From Euglena gracilis (Eukaryota > Euglenida > Euglenophyceae > Euglenales), in the NCBI GenBank assembly GCA_039621445.1, contig CP154957.1:22218761-22282760 (forward strand): a stretch of 64,000 nt of DNA, written 5' to 3'. The notes beneath the pieces were generated by a model that worked only from the letters and a program-made list of their open reading frames with translations, ran no database searches and was not told where the DNA came from. Of the stretch, positions 10,207 to 21,446 are shown in pieces (position 1 is the stretch's first letter; each line of letters starts with the position of its first letter). The position numbers and the translations under genes are program-made.

Positions 10207-11427
10207 TTTGTCCCCGTACAGACGGACCCCTCAGGCCACTCTCCTGCAGGGGCCTGCACACTTGCATAAACAGGCCCCCACACAGGGCAATTTTCATATG
10301 CCCGTGACCAATCCCTGTCCATCACTGGGATGGAGGGATCCTCCTCCACCTCCTCCTGGGTGTGCACCCCCGTGTCTGGAGAAAGTGAAATTGGTTCCCC
10401 CACAGGTTCCCCGAGATCCCCCCCGTGGGGATCATCGATGGGGGGGGTCAGCTGCAGGTCCTCACTCAGAACTCTTCGCCCCGGTTGGTGTTCCTCAGGT
10501 CCCCCCCTTCTTGCCGGCTGTTCATTCCCGAATTCATCCACGAAAAGATGGGCACGTGGGGAACCTCGTGTCTCCCGCGTGTCCAACCCAGGTACCCCAG
10601 GTCCCTCCCCTCCCATGAGGATGGGACCCGAATCTCCCGAGGGGGCGTCTACAGGCCCCTCCCCCCCTGTGGGGTAAGGGCCAGGGCCCCCTGGCACTGA
10701 ATCATCAGCCCCCTCCCCCTCTGTGGGGCGGGGGCCAGGTCTGTGCTGTGCTGCTGTGCCTCTTCCACTGCGTGTTGTTACCGCCACGTGGAGTTCCTCC
10801 CCCACCGTGTGGTGTCCCGCATTCTCGCTCTTCCCTCCGTTCTTCTTCGATCATGGCCCTCATTACCTCATCATCCTCCTCGCTCCCGTGGAGGCTGATG
10901 TCGGCAAATGCCTTGGAGGCAGGATATGCCCATCTGCTGAGGGCATCCGCCACCACGTTTTCCTTTCCCGGAATGTAGACCACGTGAAGGTCAAACCGGG
11001 AGAACATTTCATGCCAGCGTCCCCGCCTTCCCGCAGGTCCGCTGGGCGTGTCCAGGGTTTCCTTGGCCCAGGCCTCCAGGGACTTGTGGTCCGTGAGGAC
11101 CAACACCGGCTGCAGGCCGATGTAGGAGGCCCATTTTTGGAGGGCCAGGATGATGGCGTAAGTCCCCTTCTCTCGCGGAGACCAGCTCTTCACCTGCCCA
11201 GCTGTGAGCTTCCTGGAGCAGAAGGCCACAGGCACGGTTTTCCGTGTGGTGGCCTCCACGGCTGTGGGCATCCCCTCCGTTGGCTCCAAAAACTGTTCAA
11301 GGGCTGCCCCCACCGCCTTGTCGCTCGCATCAACCCGGAGAATGAATGGCTGGTCCGGGTTGATGGTGTGGAGCTCCAATCCCCGGAGGAGCTCCTGCTT
11401 CAGGGCGGTGAAGGCCTCCCGTTCCAC
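10207..11427 (-). pseudogene. Family B RNase H and acidic linker (frameshifted)
   Basis: From 11427 the frame encodes the RNase H domain: RVDASDKAVGAAL with the first Asp, SPREKGTYAI with Glu, and VLTDHKSLEAW with Asp, then YIPGKENVVADALSR. It closes at TGA 10705 after a run of purines, and a different frame (10805-10167) carries a Pro/Gly/Glu-rich linker towards integrase. RT and RNase H are also in different frames, shifted near 11,430. These look like homopolymer frameshifts in a decayed Pol polyprotein. The RNase H catalytic residues are intact. Confidence 0.75.
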
Positions 11428-14400
11428 TTGGCCGAAATTTCACAGGTTTTTTGCTGCCTTTTTTCCCTTCCACACGTCCCACCTTGAGGAGTTCCATCAG
11501 GGGGGCTGCATACCGGGCATACTCCTTCACGTAGCTGGAGTAGTAGTTGGTGAAGCCCAGAAAGCCCCTGAGGGCTGTGATCGTGCGGGGCTCCTCCCAC
11601 TTCTCCAGCGCCATGAGTTTGCCCGGGGCTGGCCTCCGTTTTCCTCCCCCCAGGATGTGGCCACAGAACTCCACTTCTCTTACGAAGAAGCGGCACTTGT
11701 TTTTGTCCACGACCAGGCGGTGTTCCCGCAGTGCCCCCAACACTCGCCTTATGTCCTGGTCGTGTGCCTCCAGGGTAGCTTCCTCCGTGCCACACCACTC
11801 GGTCCCCACGATGATGTCGTCAACATATGGGTTGGCGACATCAGCCACATCCCTCAGCGAGTAGTCGATCACCCGCTGAAAAATGGCCACTCCATTTTTC
11901 AGGCCCATCACGACCACACACCACTGCTTGGACCCTCGGGGGGTGCTGCAGCAGGTGTATGGGCGTGAGTCTTCGTGCAGGGGCACCTGATGGAAGGCAT
12001 CCTTGAGATCAAGGACGGAGAACAGGTACCTCCGTCCCTGGTTCACCAGGATGTCTTCAATCCTGGGGAGGGGGTAAGCATCCGTCACTGTGGCCTCGTT
12101 TAATGCCCGGAAATCCACAACCCCACGCCACTTCCCCTGTTTCTTGGCCACCACGAATGTGGGGCTGCTCCAGGCACTTGGCACCCCCTCCTCCACCTTC
12201 TTGTCCCGAACCCACTCATCCACCAGGTCACACAAGGCCCTGTGCCTCTCCCCCGTCAGGTGGATGGGCCTCTGTTTCTTTGCCACAGATCCCGGTTTTA
12301 ATTCGATTTTCCCTTCCCCCAGGGGCCCCCGAACGATTCTTTCCCCCCAAATCCTGTCTCGGAGAACCTCCCCCTCGAAGTCCCTCCGGAGGGCTGCCCG
12401 GAGCTCCTCAGCCCGCTGGCTGGTCACCTGTTCCCCTTCGGGAACAAGGATGACCCCTTGGGCTGCCCGTGCTTCGACCTCCCGGGCTGCCCGCAGGAGT
12501 TCCTTGGCCACTGTCTCCTGGGTCGCCTCATCCTCGTGCAGGGGGTTTTCCTCCCACTCAGGCTCCTCGGTGTCCTCCCCCAGGGCTGCCTCTGGCAAAG
12601 CAAGCCGCAGTGCTCTGACTTTTTCCACCATTTTCAGGTATCTCACTCGCTTTTGTGCCTTTTTGTGGGCTGCTGGCTGAACTTGCTCACCCTCCGCATC
12701 ATGTCCCCGAAGGAGGACCACCTGCTCTCCCCTCAATGCCAAGGCTCGGAGATGTGGAAACACCCCGAGCTGGTTTTCCTCCAGCCACGGAAAGCCGATG
12801 ATGGCCTCCACGTGGATGTCTGCCTCATAGAAGGAGGCTGGGGCCGTCCACAGGGCCCCTTCCCCCTGCCCCAGGCCCCCCTCCCGCCGGAGGACCAGGC
12901 CCAGGGTTGCCTCACGTTCCCCCCCTTCCATCTTGGCTCCACTAGCCGTCACCAGGGACAGGGGCTTGGGGGCAGGCAGGAGGTATGTGCTGGGTAGCAT
13001 GCCTCTTCGGACCAGGTTCACCTCTGCCCCTGTGTCAATGAGGGCGTTGATGAAGTGGGTCTGTCCGTCTGGCCCCCTGGCCTGCACCCGCATCAGCAGC
13101 TGCCGTTCACTGGCACCCTGCCCCACCTCACGGAGCAAGACCGAGGGCACCCCTCGCTCTGTCTGGGGGTCCCGCTCTGGCTCCGGAGACCCGGCAGCGT
13201 GGGCCTCCGGTGCCGGTGCTGTGGCCAGGTCACGGATGAGCGCCTCTGGGATCCGATATTTCAGGTGCCTGGGCAGGTTTTGGTGTTTGCTGCTGAGCCG
13301 AATTTTGTGCCGTCCCTTTCGTCCCCCCTCAGGTACTGGGCTTTCCAGGTTGGTGCAGGTCCGGCCGTCACACACCCGTGGCCGGAGACCCAGGACATGG
13401 GGGCTGCCCCATATCCTGGTGGGCTTCTGGTAGCCCCAGTCTGCATACTGGCAGTAATCCACGTCCACGTGTGGGATCCCTGCCATGTACCTGCGAGTCC
13501 GCAGGTACCTGTACCGGGGGTTTTCCAGCCACCACCGCTGTGGGCGGAGGTACCGGATGATGGCTAGGGCCCGCTGCACCAGCCGATCAGCCAATTTAAA
13601 ATCTCGTTCCCTGGTGGTCAGCGCCAGGCTGAATTCGGTGCAGGGGACCCCGCACACCACCACCTCAAAATCCCCAGGCTGGAACTGTTTTTTAAAATTC
13701 CATTTTAGCACGTCAACACAAATGTCTGGCCGCCACCTGGGGTCCACGTCCACCGACGTAACCTGGTAACCCAGGCTGCGGTAGACGTCCCCTCCTGAAC
13801 CTGTCCCGCAGAACAGGTCCAGCATCCGCCTGGGCTGGTCCGCTCTCCCCACCTGCCCCAGGTGTGCCGGCTTGACCTCCCCTGTGGCCCCCCCTGTCCC
13901 TGGGGGTGGCCCTGAAAAATGTGTCCCGAACCTGGTTTCTTTCACCCTCCCCCTTCGTGTCACCTCCTCCAGCGTGCACCGGTCTGGGCGCCCACACAGC
14001 AAAAAGGCTGTGATGGACCACTTGGTCCCTCGGCACAACTCCTCTCCTCTGCCGAAAAATCGTGTCCCCTGAGGGAACGTGACTTGGCGCACTGCCAAGC
14101 CCCTCGCCTCCCTGTACCAACGCCGCCCCAGCCACCTGGGGATCACCAGGATGGCATGGGCCTGATCCCTCCTGATTTTTTCGAGAACCTCCTGGATTTT
14201 TTTATAAGGTGGGTTGATCCACAAAACCTCCCTGCCCCAGTCCTGTTTGAAGGCATCTTCTCCCTCCCTGCTCCCTGGCCCCCACCAGCGGACAAACCTG
14301 CGGTTTTCTTTGGCAGAAAAGGCGTCGACCTCCGGCTGGACCCCCAGGCGGCGGAGTACGTCCCTCACGTACTCCTCCCGGACGTGGTAGTCCTGGGAGA

Positions 14401-14509
14401 TCCACCGGGAGGGCGACCTCCCAAACCCTGAGGAACGGGCTGGGACTGGTGCCGGGGTTTGCCGTGGTGTGGGGGTCGAGGTGGAAGGTGCGGCCCTGAC
14501 GCACCTCAC
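11330..14509 (-). CDS. Family B Pol N-terminal part: Dam-like MTase, C5-MTase-like, protease, reverse transcriptase
   Basis: A 1059-codon open frame with four domains in order. Residues 36-175: phage-Dam-like N6-adenine methyltransferase (VDAFSAKENRRFVRWW, DWGREVLWINPPY). Residues 229-390: C5-cytosine-methyltransferase-like, with motif I LDLFCGTGSGGD, catalytic-Cys motif GVPCTEFS, ENPRYR in place of ENV, and DYCQYADWGYQKPTRIWG near the motif VIII position. Residues 470-600: retropepsin (INALIDTGAEVNLV, IIGFPWL). Residues 745-960: reverse transcriptase (LDLKDAFHQVP, YVDD at 895-898). The open frame begins at GTG, so it is probably entered from gag by frameshift. The frame runs off near 11,430, before RNase H. 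Key residues of all four domains are present. Confidence 0.85.
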   Translation of the reverse strand: MRCVRAAPSTSTPTPRQTPAPVPARSSGFGRSPSRWISQDYHVREEYVRDVLRRLGVQPEVDAFSAKENRRFVRWWGPGSREGEDAFKQDWGREVLWINPPYKKIQEVLEKIRRDQAHAILVIPRWLGRRWYREARGLAVRQVTFPQGTRFFGRGEELCRGTKWSITAFLLCGRPDRCTLEEVTRRGRVKETRFGTHFSGPPPGTGGATGEVKPAHLGQVGRADQPRRMLDLFCGTGSGGDVYRSLGYQVTSVDVDPRWRPDICVDVLKWNFKKQFQPGDFEVVVCGVPCTEFSLALTTRERDFKLADRLVQRALAIIRYLRPQRWWLENPRYRYLRTRRYMAGIPHVDVDYCQYADWGYQKPTRIWGSPHVLGLRPRVCDGRTCTNLESPVPEGGRKGRHKIRLSSKHQNLPRHLKYRIPEALIRDLATAPAPEAHAAGSPEPERDPQTERGVPSVLLREVGQGASERQLLMRVQARGPDGQTHFINALIDTGAEVNLVRRGMLPSTYLLPAPKPLSLVTASGAKMEGGEREATLGLVLRREGGLGQGEGALWTAPASFYEADIHVEAIIGFPWLEENQLGVFPHLRALALRGEQVVLLRGHDAEGEQVQPAAHKKAQKRVRYLKMVEKVRALRLALPEAALGEDTEEPEWEENPLHEDEATQETVAKELLRAAREVEARAAQGVILVPEGEQVTSQRAEELRAALRRDFEGEVLRDRIWGERIVRGPLGEGKIELKPGSVAKKQRPIHLTGERHRALCDLVDEWVRDKKVEEGVPSAWSSPTFVVAKKQGKWRGVVDFRALNEATVTDAYPLPRIEDILVNQGRRYLFSVLDLKDAFHQVPLHEDSRPYTCCSTPRGSKQWCVVVMGLKNGVAIFQRVIDYSLRDVADVANPYVDDIIVGTEWCGTEEATLEAHDQDIRRVLGALREHRLVVDKNKCRFFVREVEFCGHILGGGKRRPAPGKLMALEKWEEPRTITALRGFLGFTNYYSSYVKEYARYAAPLMELLKVGRVEGKKGSKKPVKFRPSGTGGLHRPEAGAPPGIGAPHHQPGPAIHSPG

Positions 14510-14910
14510 CCGGCGAATCTAAAAACATGAATCCCTTTCCGTGCTGGGGGCGGTTTCATCCGTGCCTTTGCTGGTTTGGGGAACGTTGATGACCTCCCTC
14601 GCTGCCTCCCTGATTGGTGCCTGTCAGAGCGTTTTGTTTTTTTCTTTTTCATTTTTTTGTTTTGTGTTTTTCCCCTCCCTTCCTGGTGTTGTGATCTGCG
14701 GTAGACCGGGAGTGCTGGAACCCGAAGACCCCTGGGCGGCTTGCTGCGGAGGGCCAGCCGCCTTGTGTCCCTTCCCTCTTTGTCCCGAATCTGAACTCCG
14801 ACCCGAGCCCCCCCCTGGCCTGCCCTCACTGGTGAAAAGCGCAGACCAGGGGTTGGCAGAGTCGAATGAGAGGGCCTGCTGGCCCCCCCCAGCCCCTTTT
14901 CGTGTCTCAG

Positions 14911-16017
14911 TCAGGAAGGGCTGGGGGGACCGTGCAGGTTCAGGTCCGGATCTGCCTTTGGACCTTCCCTTGACCAAAACCCAACCCTCTGCGTGAACCC
15001 TTTCCTTACCCCCCTTCCGAGGGCCGTGCTGGGGGTACCCTGAACCCCCGTCCCCTCCCTTCTGGCCCCCGCTTTTTCAGGCACTTCCCCGCCGTGGGGG
15101 TGTGGACGTGCCCTTCCCCTTTCCCTTTCTCCACCAGCAATATCGTGCCAGATGTCCCGTTTTCCCACACTCATAACATTTTTTTCCAGGGCATTCCCGA
15201 GACCAGTGATCTGTGGCCCCACACTGGCTGCAGGGCTGGTCCACCGGGGGCCACTCCGGGGGCTCCTCGGGGGGGTTTGTTCCCTGTTGGTGGCTGGGTG
15301 GGGGGTTGGGGACCTGGCGGGGCGAAAATCTGGGCCGCCCTTGCCAGCTCCCTTGCCGAACCCCTTCCCCTTTTTCCCCGGGCTGGGTGACCTGCGTCCC
15401 TCCCGTCCCTTTTCAGGAGACCCGCCCCGGTGCCGTGATTGCCTGTCCTGTGGCCCCTCAGGGCCTTTGGGGGGTCCCGCTTTTGCTCCTCCCCCAGCTG
15501 GCTGTGAAACAGTTTTCTGGGGCTGGGCTGGCCTGGCTTCCAGGGATTTTACCTCAGAGACTGTAAAATTGTCGAGGCTCCCAGCCCAGTGGTCTTCCTG
15601 GTGGGCTGGGACCCCCCGTCCCCCCCAGGAACGGAAGTAGCTGTCAGACCGTTCCTGGCACCGCAGCTCATTTTCAGCATGTCGAAAAACCTCCTCCAGT
15701 CCCAGCTTTGTTTCGTGGGGGGTGATTTTCACTGTATTGCCCCCCTGCAGCGTGGCCCCGTTCCTCATCATCAGCCTCTCCAGCGCCCGCCGGCTGTAGA
15801 GCTTGATGAGGAAGGAGTCCCGGTGTGCCCTGACTGTCACCGGCTCCCCCTCACCCACAGCCTCCTGGGCGAGCTGTGTTGCCTTTTCCGCCGTCAACCC
15901 AGGGATGTGCCACAGCCGCACTGTGGGCGCATCCTGATTTTTTCGTGTCTGTTCCCTGATTATGGCCCTTCGCATGGAATCTGGGAGCTGTTGCAAAACC
16001 AGGGCCTGTGCTTCCTC
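14911..16017 (-). pseudogene. Family B gag C-terminal part with two CCHC zinc knuckles (frameshifted)
   Basis: The frame continues in phase after a TAG at 16020-16018 (EEAQALVLQQLPDSMRR), through a segment with an RNA-recognition-like look (KLYSRRALERLMMRN), then a Gly/Lys/Arg-rich tail. In another frame, at 15232-15137, lie two tandem zinc knuckles, CSQCGATDHWSREC and CYECGKTGHLARYC, both with perfect CX2CX4HX4C spacing. The nucleocapsid is therefore intact in sequence but out of phase with the upstream reading. Zinc knuckles bind the genomic RNA during packaging. Sequence from 14910 to 14510 links this part to Pol and shows no domain. Confidence 0.75.
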
Positions 16018-17181
16018 CTAAGAGGGGTTTTCCATCCGGCAGAAAATTAATTTAAACTGACTTTCATATTCACGCCACGCTGTTAGTTTTATTTTGCCCT
16101 TTTTTGCCGGCCTGAGGGCCCTGAGCTGCTCATGCAGCGAGGCCTGGATGTCACCGCCGTATATCTGGGCCAGCCAGTTCCAGAAATCCTGGAACCTGAC
16201 CCTTTCCCCCATCTCCTGTCGCCGCTGGAGTTCCAGCCGGCTGCTGTGGTCCAGGCAGCCGGTCAGAACAAGCATTTTAAATTCCTCCCCCACTGGCTGT
16301 CCCATGGAAACCTGCTGCATGTAAAGCTGAAATTTTACTGAAAAATCATGAAAATCCCCTTTCAGCTCTGGTTTTACAAGGTCTTTGGTGAGGAGTGTCG
16401 CCAGCGGCCCCAAAAACATGCTGGCTGCTGGGCTGGGGGCTGCTGGCGCCACGTGGACCGGAGCTGCCTGGACCCCCCGGACCCAGGCTCCCGTGTCCTG
16501 GGACCCAAAGGCCAGAGGGGCAGCGCTGCACGATGCTGCCCCAGCCTCAGGGGCCCAGGCGAAAGGGTCCATTGCCCCCGTGAACTCCCCTCCTGCGGGG
16601 AACCCACGGGGCTGGGGGGGCCACTGGTGCTCGGCTGATTTCACCCTTGGTTGATCCCTGCCCTGGCCCTGTAGATCTGCTGTGCCTGCTGCCTGTGGTT
16701 CCGCTGTGCTGGACTGTCCCGTCGTTCGTGAATTTCGCTGAGACTGTTGCTGCTGCTCCTGTGCTCCCAACCTGGCCAAAAAATTAAAAAATCCGTGCGC
16801 TTTAATCTGGCGTTCCGCTTCCTCCCAATCCACCCCCTGGAACCCAAACGTGCCTGGTGTCTGGGCAGCTGGGGTCCCTCCAGCAGCGGGGACCTGGACC
16901 GGACTGCCCCCCGCAGCCATGGGACCCTGGGGCTGGCTGCCCCCCGCAGCCCTGGGACCCTGGGGCTGGCTGCCCCCCGCAGCCGTGGGGCCCTGGGGCA
17001 GGCTGCCCCCCGCAGCCATGGGTCCCGGGGGCTGGCTGCCCCCCGCAGCCGTGGGGCCCTGGGGCAGGCTGCCCCCCGCAGCCATGGGGCTCTGGACTGG
17101 CTGCCCCCCGCAGCCGTGGGGTCCTGGGGCAGGCTGCCCCCCGCAGCCATGGGACCCGGGGGCTGGCTGCCCCCCGCAGCC
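16018..17181 (-). pseudogene. Family B gag middle: repeat region and capsid-like domain
   Basis: After element C the B gag resumes at 17181 with an 11-residue repeat (GCGGQPAPG type), then a Gln-rich linker, and a Ty3-type capsid region (LLTKDLVKPELKGDFHDFSVKF, WLAQIYGGDIQASLHEQLRAL, WREYESQFKLIF). One 32-base repeat unit among 33-base units shifts the frame near 17,080. The frame meets TAG at 16018-16020 (MENPS-stop-EEAQAL) and stays open beyond it in the same phase. The apparent N-terminus MTRFQFKSRVF on this strand is antisense of the element C LTR and is not B protein. Confidence 0.75.
16907..17181 (-). repeat. 33-bp minisatellite within family B gag
   Basis: About 8.5 units of 33 bp, each starting CCCCCCGCAGCC on the plus strand and ending GGCTGGCTG or GGCAGGCTG. 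On the minus strand each unit codes for 11 residues. One unit has 32 bp. It ends where element C is inserted; the pattern CCCCCCGCGGC resumes beyond C at about 28,720. Confidence 0.85.
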
Positions 17182-17982
17182 TGTGGGCAGGCTGCCGGCT
17201 TTCGCCAGCAGCCAAAAATTGCCAGAAAGCGCAAATTTCAAAGTCGCGGGTAACAGCCAATCAGTTAAAAAAACCCGCGACTTAAATTGGAAGCGGGTCA
17301 AATTTCAAAGACCTTTCAAATTCTTTTTGTTCACAGAACTTGAGGGGTTTTCCCCATCATTTGGCAAAGAGGAAATACATTGAATTGGATTTGATCAATC
17401 ACATTGTTGAATTGGAATTGACAGTTACATTGTTGGTCATTACATTGTTGGTGGAGTTATTGAAGGCAATTTGGTATTGAAATCAAGGACACCCTACAAC
17501 ACCGCCATCACCACCGCCGCCTATATTCCCTATACCCCTCTTCCTTGCCCCAGGTTGTTTTTTCCATCACATTCTGTCACTCTCACAGATTTCCAACATT
17601 GTGATTGCTTCCCCGGTGGGTTGGGATTCATTTCAGATTCAGTGGGTTGGTTTTTGCCTACAAGGTGTGCGTGAGAGAGAGAGAGAGGTGAGATTTTCAC
17701 ACCAAATGGCAGATTTTTCGGTGTTCACCAAATTTTCAGAAAACATTAAAAAAACGATCCTACGCACCGGCTGGGGTAGGGGAAAACACCTGGGTGAAAA
17801 AAAGGGAGTTGGCCTGAGCCCACCAACCCCCAGAAAAAGCGCAGGCCCCGCCCCGGAAACACCCACCCCCCGGCTGTTGGTGGTTTGCCACGACGGCGAG
17901 GACCCCCCCGGGCCCTCGGCCCACCGGGACTCGCCGGTCGCGGGGGCGACCGGCGGCGCACAGGGGGTGGGGCCGGTAAACA
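17182..17982 (+). repeat. 5' LTR of family C
   Basis: Starts TGTGGGCAGG and ends GGTAAACA directly before the primer-binding site. It contains a CCTATATTCCCTATAC stretch that could be a TATA region, a GA-repeat (17679-17690), and GATCCTACGC at 17756-17765 followed by ACCGGC (17766-17771), whose partner GCCGGT lies at 17972-17977 just before the LTR end. The first 575 bp match the 3' copy; the last 222 bp have no counterpart there. Confidence 0.75.
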
Positions 17983-20900
17983 TGGTAGCAGAAGTTTGTT
18001 CTGCTGGCTCTGCCAGCAGAATCATTGAGGATTTTTCAGATTCGGTGAACATTGTGGCAGAGATTTGTTTCGCTGGCTCTGCCAGCAGAATCAGTGCAAA
18101 GTTTTCAGATTCGGCTGACATCGCAAGCAAAGGTTGTTTCACTGACCCAGTCAGTGAAAATTTTTCAGAGACGGTCGACACGGTCACGGAGATTTGTTCT
18201 GGTGGCTGTGCCAGCAGAATGGTGCACGAGGACAGTTTCACCAACCCAGTGGTCTGTGAATTTTCAGAAGAATCTGCAGAAATCTGCTTGTTTCCCAGCC
18301 AATCTGTCCGAGTTTCAGATTGTGATGAAAATTTTCTGAGATCTGTGGCAGAAAGCTGTTTTCAGAACGAAAAGGAAGCTGAATTTTCTGCAGCCCAGTT
18401 TTCAGAACCTGTGGCATCATTGCAAATCATGATGGAATCTGTGGCAGAAAACAATTTTCAGGCTGCAGAAACTTTATCGGCTTCAGGATTTTCAGAAACG
18501 ACACAGGAATCAGAATCTGATTCTGATTCGGGGAGGGGGTCATTTACATGCATTAGGCCCATCACGGTGGTAGGGCCAGAAAGTTTACAACTGGTTCCAC
18601 TGCATGGCAGTGACGACGAATCAGACCCCCCAGGTTGTGAAAGCGAATCAGAGGAAGAAAAACAGGCTGAAAACGCAATTATTCAGCAAATGGTTATGCA
18701 AAGAATGAAAGCTGCTGGCATGTGGCCAGTAAATTTTTCAGGTTTTCAGCAAATTTCTGTGTCGTCACGAGACAGTAGCCCAGGACCAGAACAAAAAATT
18801 TTGTGTTTAACAGCCCAGCCAGAACCATTGCTGTTAACACAGAGTTCAGAAACGCAGTCAGCACAGCCAGCTGCAGCCCAGCTGCAGGTTTTTCAGCCAG
18901 CCCAGCCGTTTTCGGCTGAGATATCCGTCCCAGCCCAGATTCCTGGGCAGGTTTTTCACCCAGCCCAGCAGTTTTCGGCTGAGTCATCTGTCCCAGCAAT
19001 CATGGAGCCAGCCCAGATGACTTTACAAGTTTTTCAGTCAGCCCAGCAGTTTTCGGCTGAGTCATCTGTTCCAGCAATCATGAGGCCAGCCCAAATGACT
19101 TTACAAGTTTTTCAGCCAGCCCAGCAGTTTTCGGCTGAGTCATCTGTTCCAGCAATCATGGGACCAGCCCAGATGCATGGGTAGGTTTTTCAGCCAGCGT
19201 TAACAGTGTCTTCAAACACAGGCCCAGCCCAGATTTTTCAGCCAATTCAGCCAGATTTTCCACAGACCCAGCCACAGAATTTACAGCCAAACTCCAGTTT
19301 TTCTGCAGAAACTGGGTCCGAAAACCCTGAAAATCAGCATGATGTGGAAATGGAATCGGGCTATGGCCAATCTGATGATGATTGGAACAACTGGGGTGAA
19401 GAAATCAGTTGCAAAATTGAATGTTTACATGGCAGACTTTTGGTGCAGGAAGGAAAAAATCCTGAAAAAACGGCTGAAAATCTGGTGGGGGAGGCAGAAA
19501 ACAGGCTAAATCAGGCATTGGCCATGTCACAGGGGCAGACATTGAATCTGGTCAATGAGGCATTGGGCATGCATGATGGGCGAATGGCTGATCACATTGC
19601 CATGGTGAAACGTGAAATTCAGGCTGAACTGAGTGCAACTGTAAACGACTTGCTTTTGCAGTTTCAGCAAAATGGTGAAATGGTGCAAAATCTGGCCCAA
19701 TGCCAAAGGCATTTGTTGAGTGTGGAAATGGAACGGCAGTTTGCTGAAAAAGTGAAGAAAGTGGAGGATGGAGTTAACTCGTTTTTTGAGGCCCAGGTTG
19801 AGGGGTTGAGAAAAAATGAGAGGGATTTTTCTCAGAAACTGTCGATTTTGGAAAAATCTGTGGGGGAGATGCACGTGGTGGTGCAACAAGTGGGGGAGAA
19901 GGAAAAACAGCAGGAAATTGCTGTTAATCAGGTCAAATCTGCAGTCGGTGAGCTAAGCTCTGGTCTGGAGGGACGCTTTGGGATCATTTTTCAGCAATGC
20001 AAAGGTTTGGGGGAGACTGAGTGTGCCAAATTTCAGGCACAGGCTGAGAAATTGAAGGAATTTTCACAGTCCCTGGAGCGAGAGAGCAAAGCTCTGAATG
20101 ATCGTTTGGGGAGGTTGGAGAATTTTCTGGGTCGGAAAGATTTTCCCATTGAGAAAGTCTGTGACCTGATTAACAAGAGTGAGGAAACAATTCGGTTGGA
20201 GGTGCAAAGGGAGTTGGGGCTGCAAACGAGAAAGAATTTGGAGGTCATTATCAGTGAAATGTTGCAGGAAAGGTTGAGGCTGAGTGAAAGGGAGGGGCAG
20301 TTTGAGAAAGTTCGGGCTGAAATGGAAAATTCGATGAAACAGCAGGTTGGAGTTTTACTGCAACAGCAGTCCAGTGAACTTTTTAAAGAACAGCAGGAGC
20401 GGAAAAAATTGCAACAAAAGCTGGATTTATTTCAGGCTGAGTTTTTGGTGATGAAAAATCAGCAAGCTGAATCTGCCAAATCTGCGACAGTGGATCTGAC
20501 AAAGGAAACGGGAGAAAAATCAGCTGGAAATTCAGAAATCGAGGAGTTTGATCTTTTTGGTTACAACGATTTACCTGCGATTGAGAAAAATCCGGTTGAA
20601 ATTGAAGGCTATGAATACGCTGAACCAGGATCACATGCGACACATGTCAGGCAGGTTTGTGCACGACCTGTGGGGGCAGTGCCTGCAGGTGCAGGGCTGG
20701 TTTCATCAAATGCAGTGGCAACACATCAATTGATGAAAAACCTGGTAGCTCCAAATTTTTCTGGACAGCCAAAAGACTGGTCGTCCTTTGTGCGGGATTG
20801 GGATCAATATTTCAGGACGTTGGTTATTTTGCAAAATGGACATATGTCTGATCCACTCAAACTTCGGCTTTTTGCAATGACTCTGGACGACACAAATCAG

Positions 20901-21446
20901 AAGGAATTGCAATTCCGAATAGAATTGAACGGAAAAACATCTTTCGAGGAGGAATTTGACAGGCTTGAAGGGAAATATGCTGGAACTCAGTCCGACTGTG
21001 CCAGAAAAAAATGGTATGATGTCAACCTCGTGAACCAAGGGAAAATTACCGTACAGGAATGGCGAGATTTTGTCATAAATTTCAGAATAGCCTGGAGACA
21101 GGTGAAAAGCGCCACTGACGATGAGGCAGAAAGACTGGTCAAGGGAAAACTGCCAAATTTAATTTTGCATTGGGTCGCCGATGAGGAGGAAAGGAAATCA
21201 ACGTGTGGACCGAAAGTCAAAATGTACCCTGGAGTGCCTGCAACCGAGGAAAACATTATTTGTGCTGTGGAACGTGTCACTGGGGAAAAGCCCTGCAAGG
21301 TTTCGAAAGTTTCACCGCTGGAGTTCGAAGTCTTTTTGCCCAACACTACAATTTGCGACAAACTGAAAGAGGTCAGTGGGAAACCAATCACAGGCACGGA
21401 CAAAAGGATCAAAATTGTGGAGGAACAGCCAAAAAATGGGAGTTGA
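17982..21446 (+). CDS. Family C Gag, with one in-frame TAG at 19182
   Basis: From ATG 17982 (MVAEVCSAGS) to TGA 21444-21446, one reading frame of 1154 codons broken only by TAG at 19182-19184. The N-terminal third is acidic and has imperfect repeats (SAGSASRI, FSDS), then units of the type QQFSAESSVPAIM with VFQPAQ. The stop sits where sister units read GGG CAG GTT TTT, so CAG became TAG. Residues about 465-850 form a long coiled coil rich in Gln/Glu/Lys. The last 250 residues are Ty3 capsid-like (LVAPNFSGQPKDWSSFVRDW, DRLEGKYAGTQSDCARKKW). Gag assembles the particle. The following NC/pol frame is +1. Confidence 0.8.
17983..17994 (+). other. Primer-binding site of family C
   Basis: TGGTAGCAGAAG directly follows the LTR end ACA. 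The first ten to eleven bases match the complement of an initiator-Met tRNA 3' end. The gag start codon ATG (17982-17984) overlaps this site. Confidence 0.7.

Noticed and set aside
13339-13825. Restriction-modification or phage methylase gene
   Set aside because: It is in one frame with retropepsin and Ty3 RT, and a homologous arrangement occurs in C, so it belongs to the retroelement.
16907-17181. CRISPR-like regular repeats
   Set aside because: There are no unique spacers; units are contiguous 33-bp coding repeats in a eukaryotic retroelement. The 27.4-27.85 kb array is likewise a minisatellite.
17200-17301. MTRFQFKSRVF... as the N-terminus of B Gag
   Set aside because: The same peptide appears antisense in the C 3' LTR at 28,246. 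It is the reverse strand of the C LTR fused by chance to the B gag frame.
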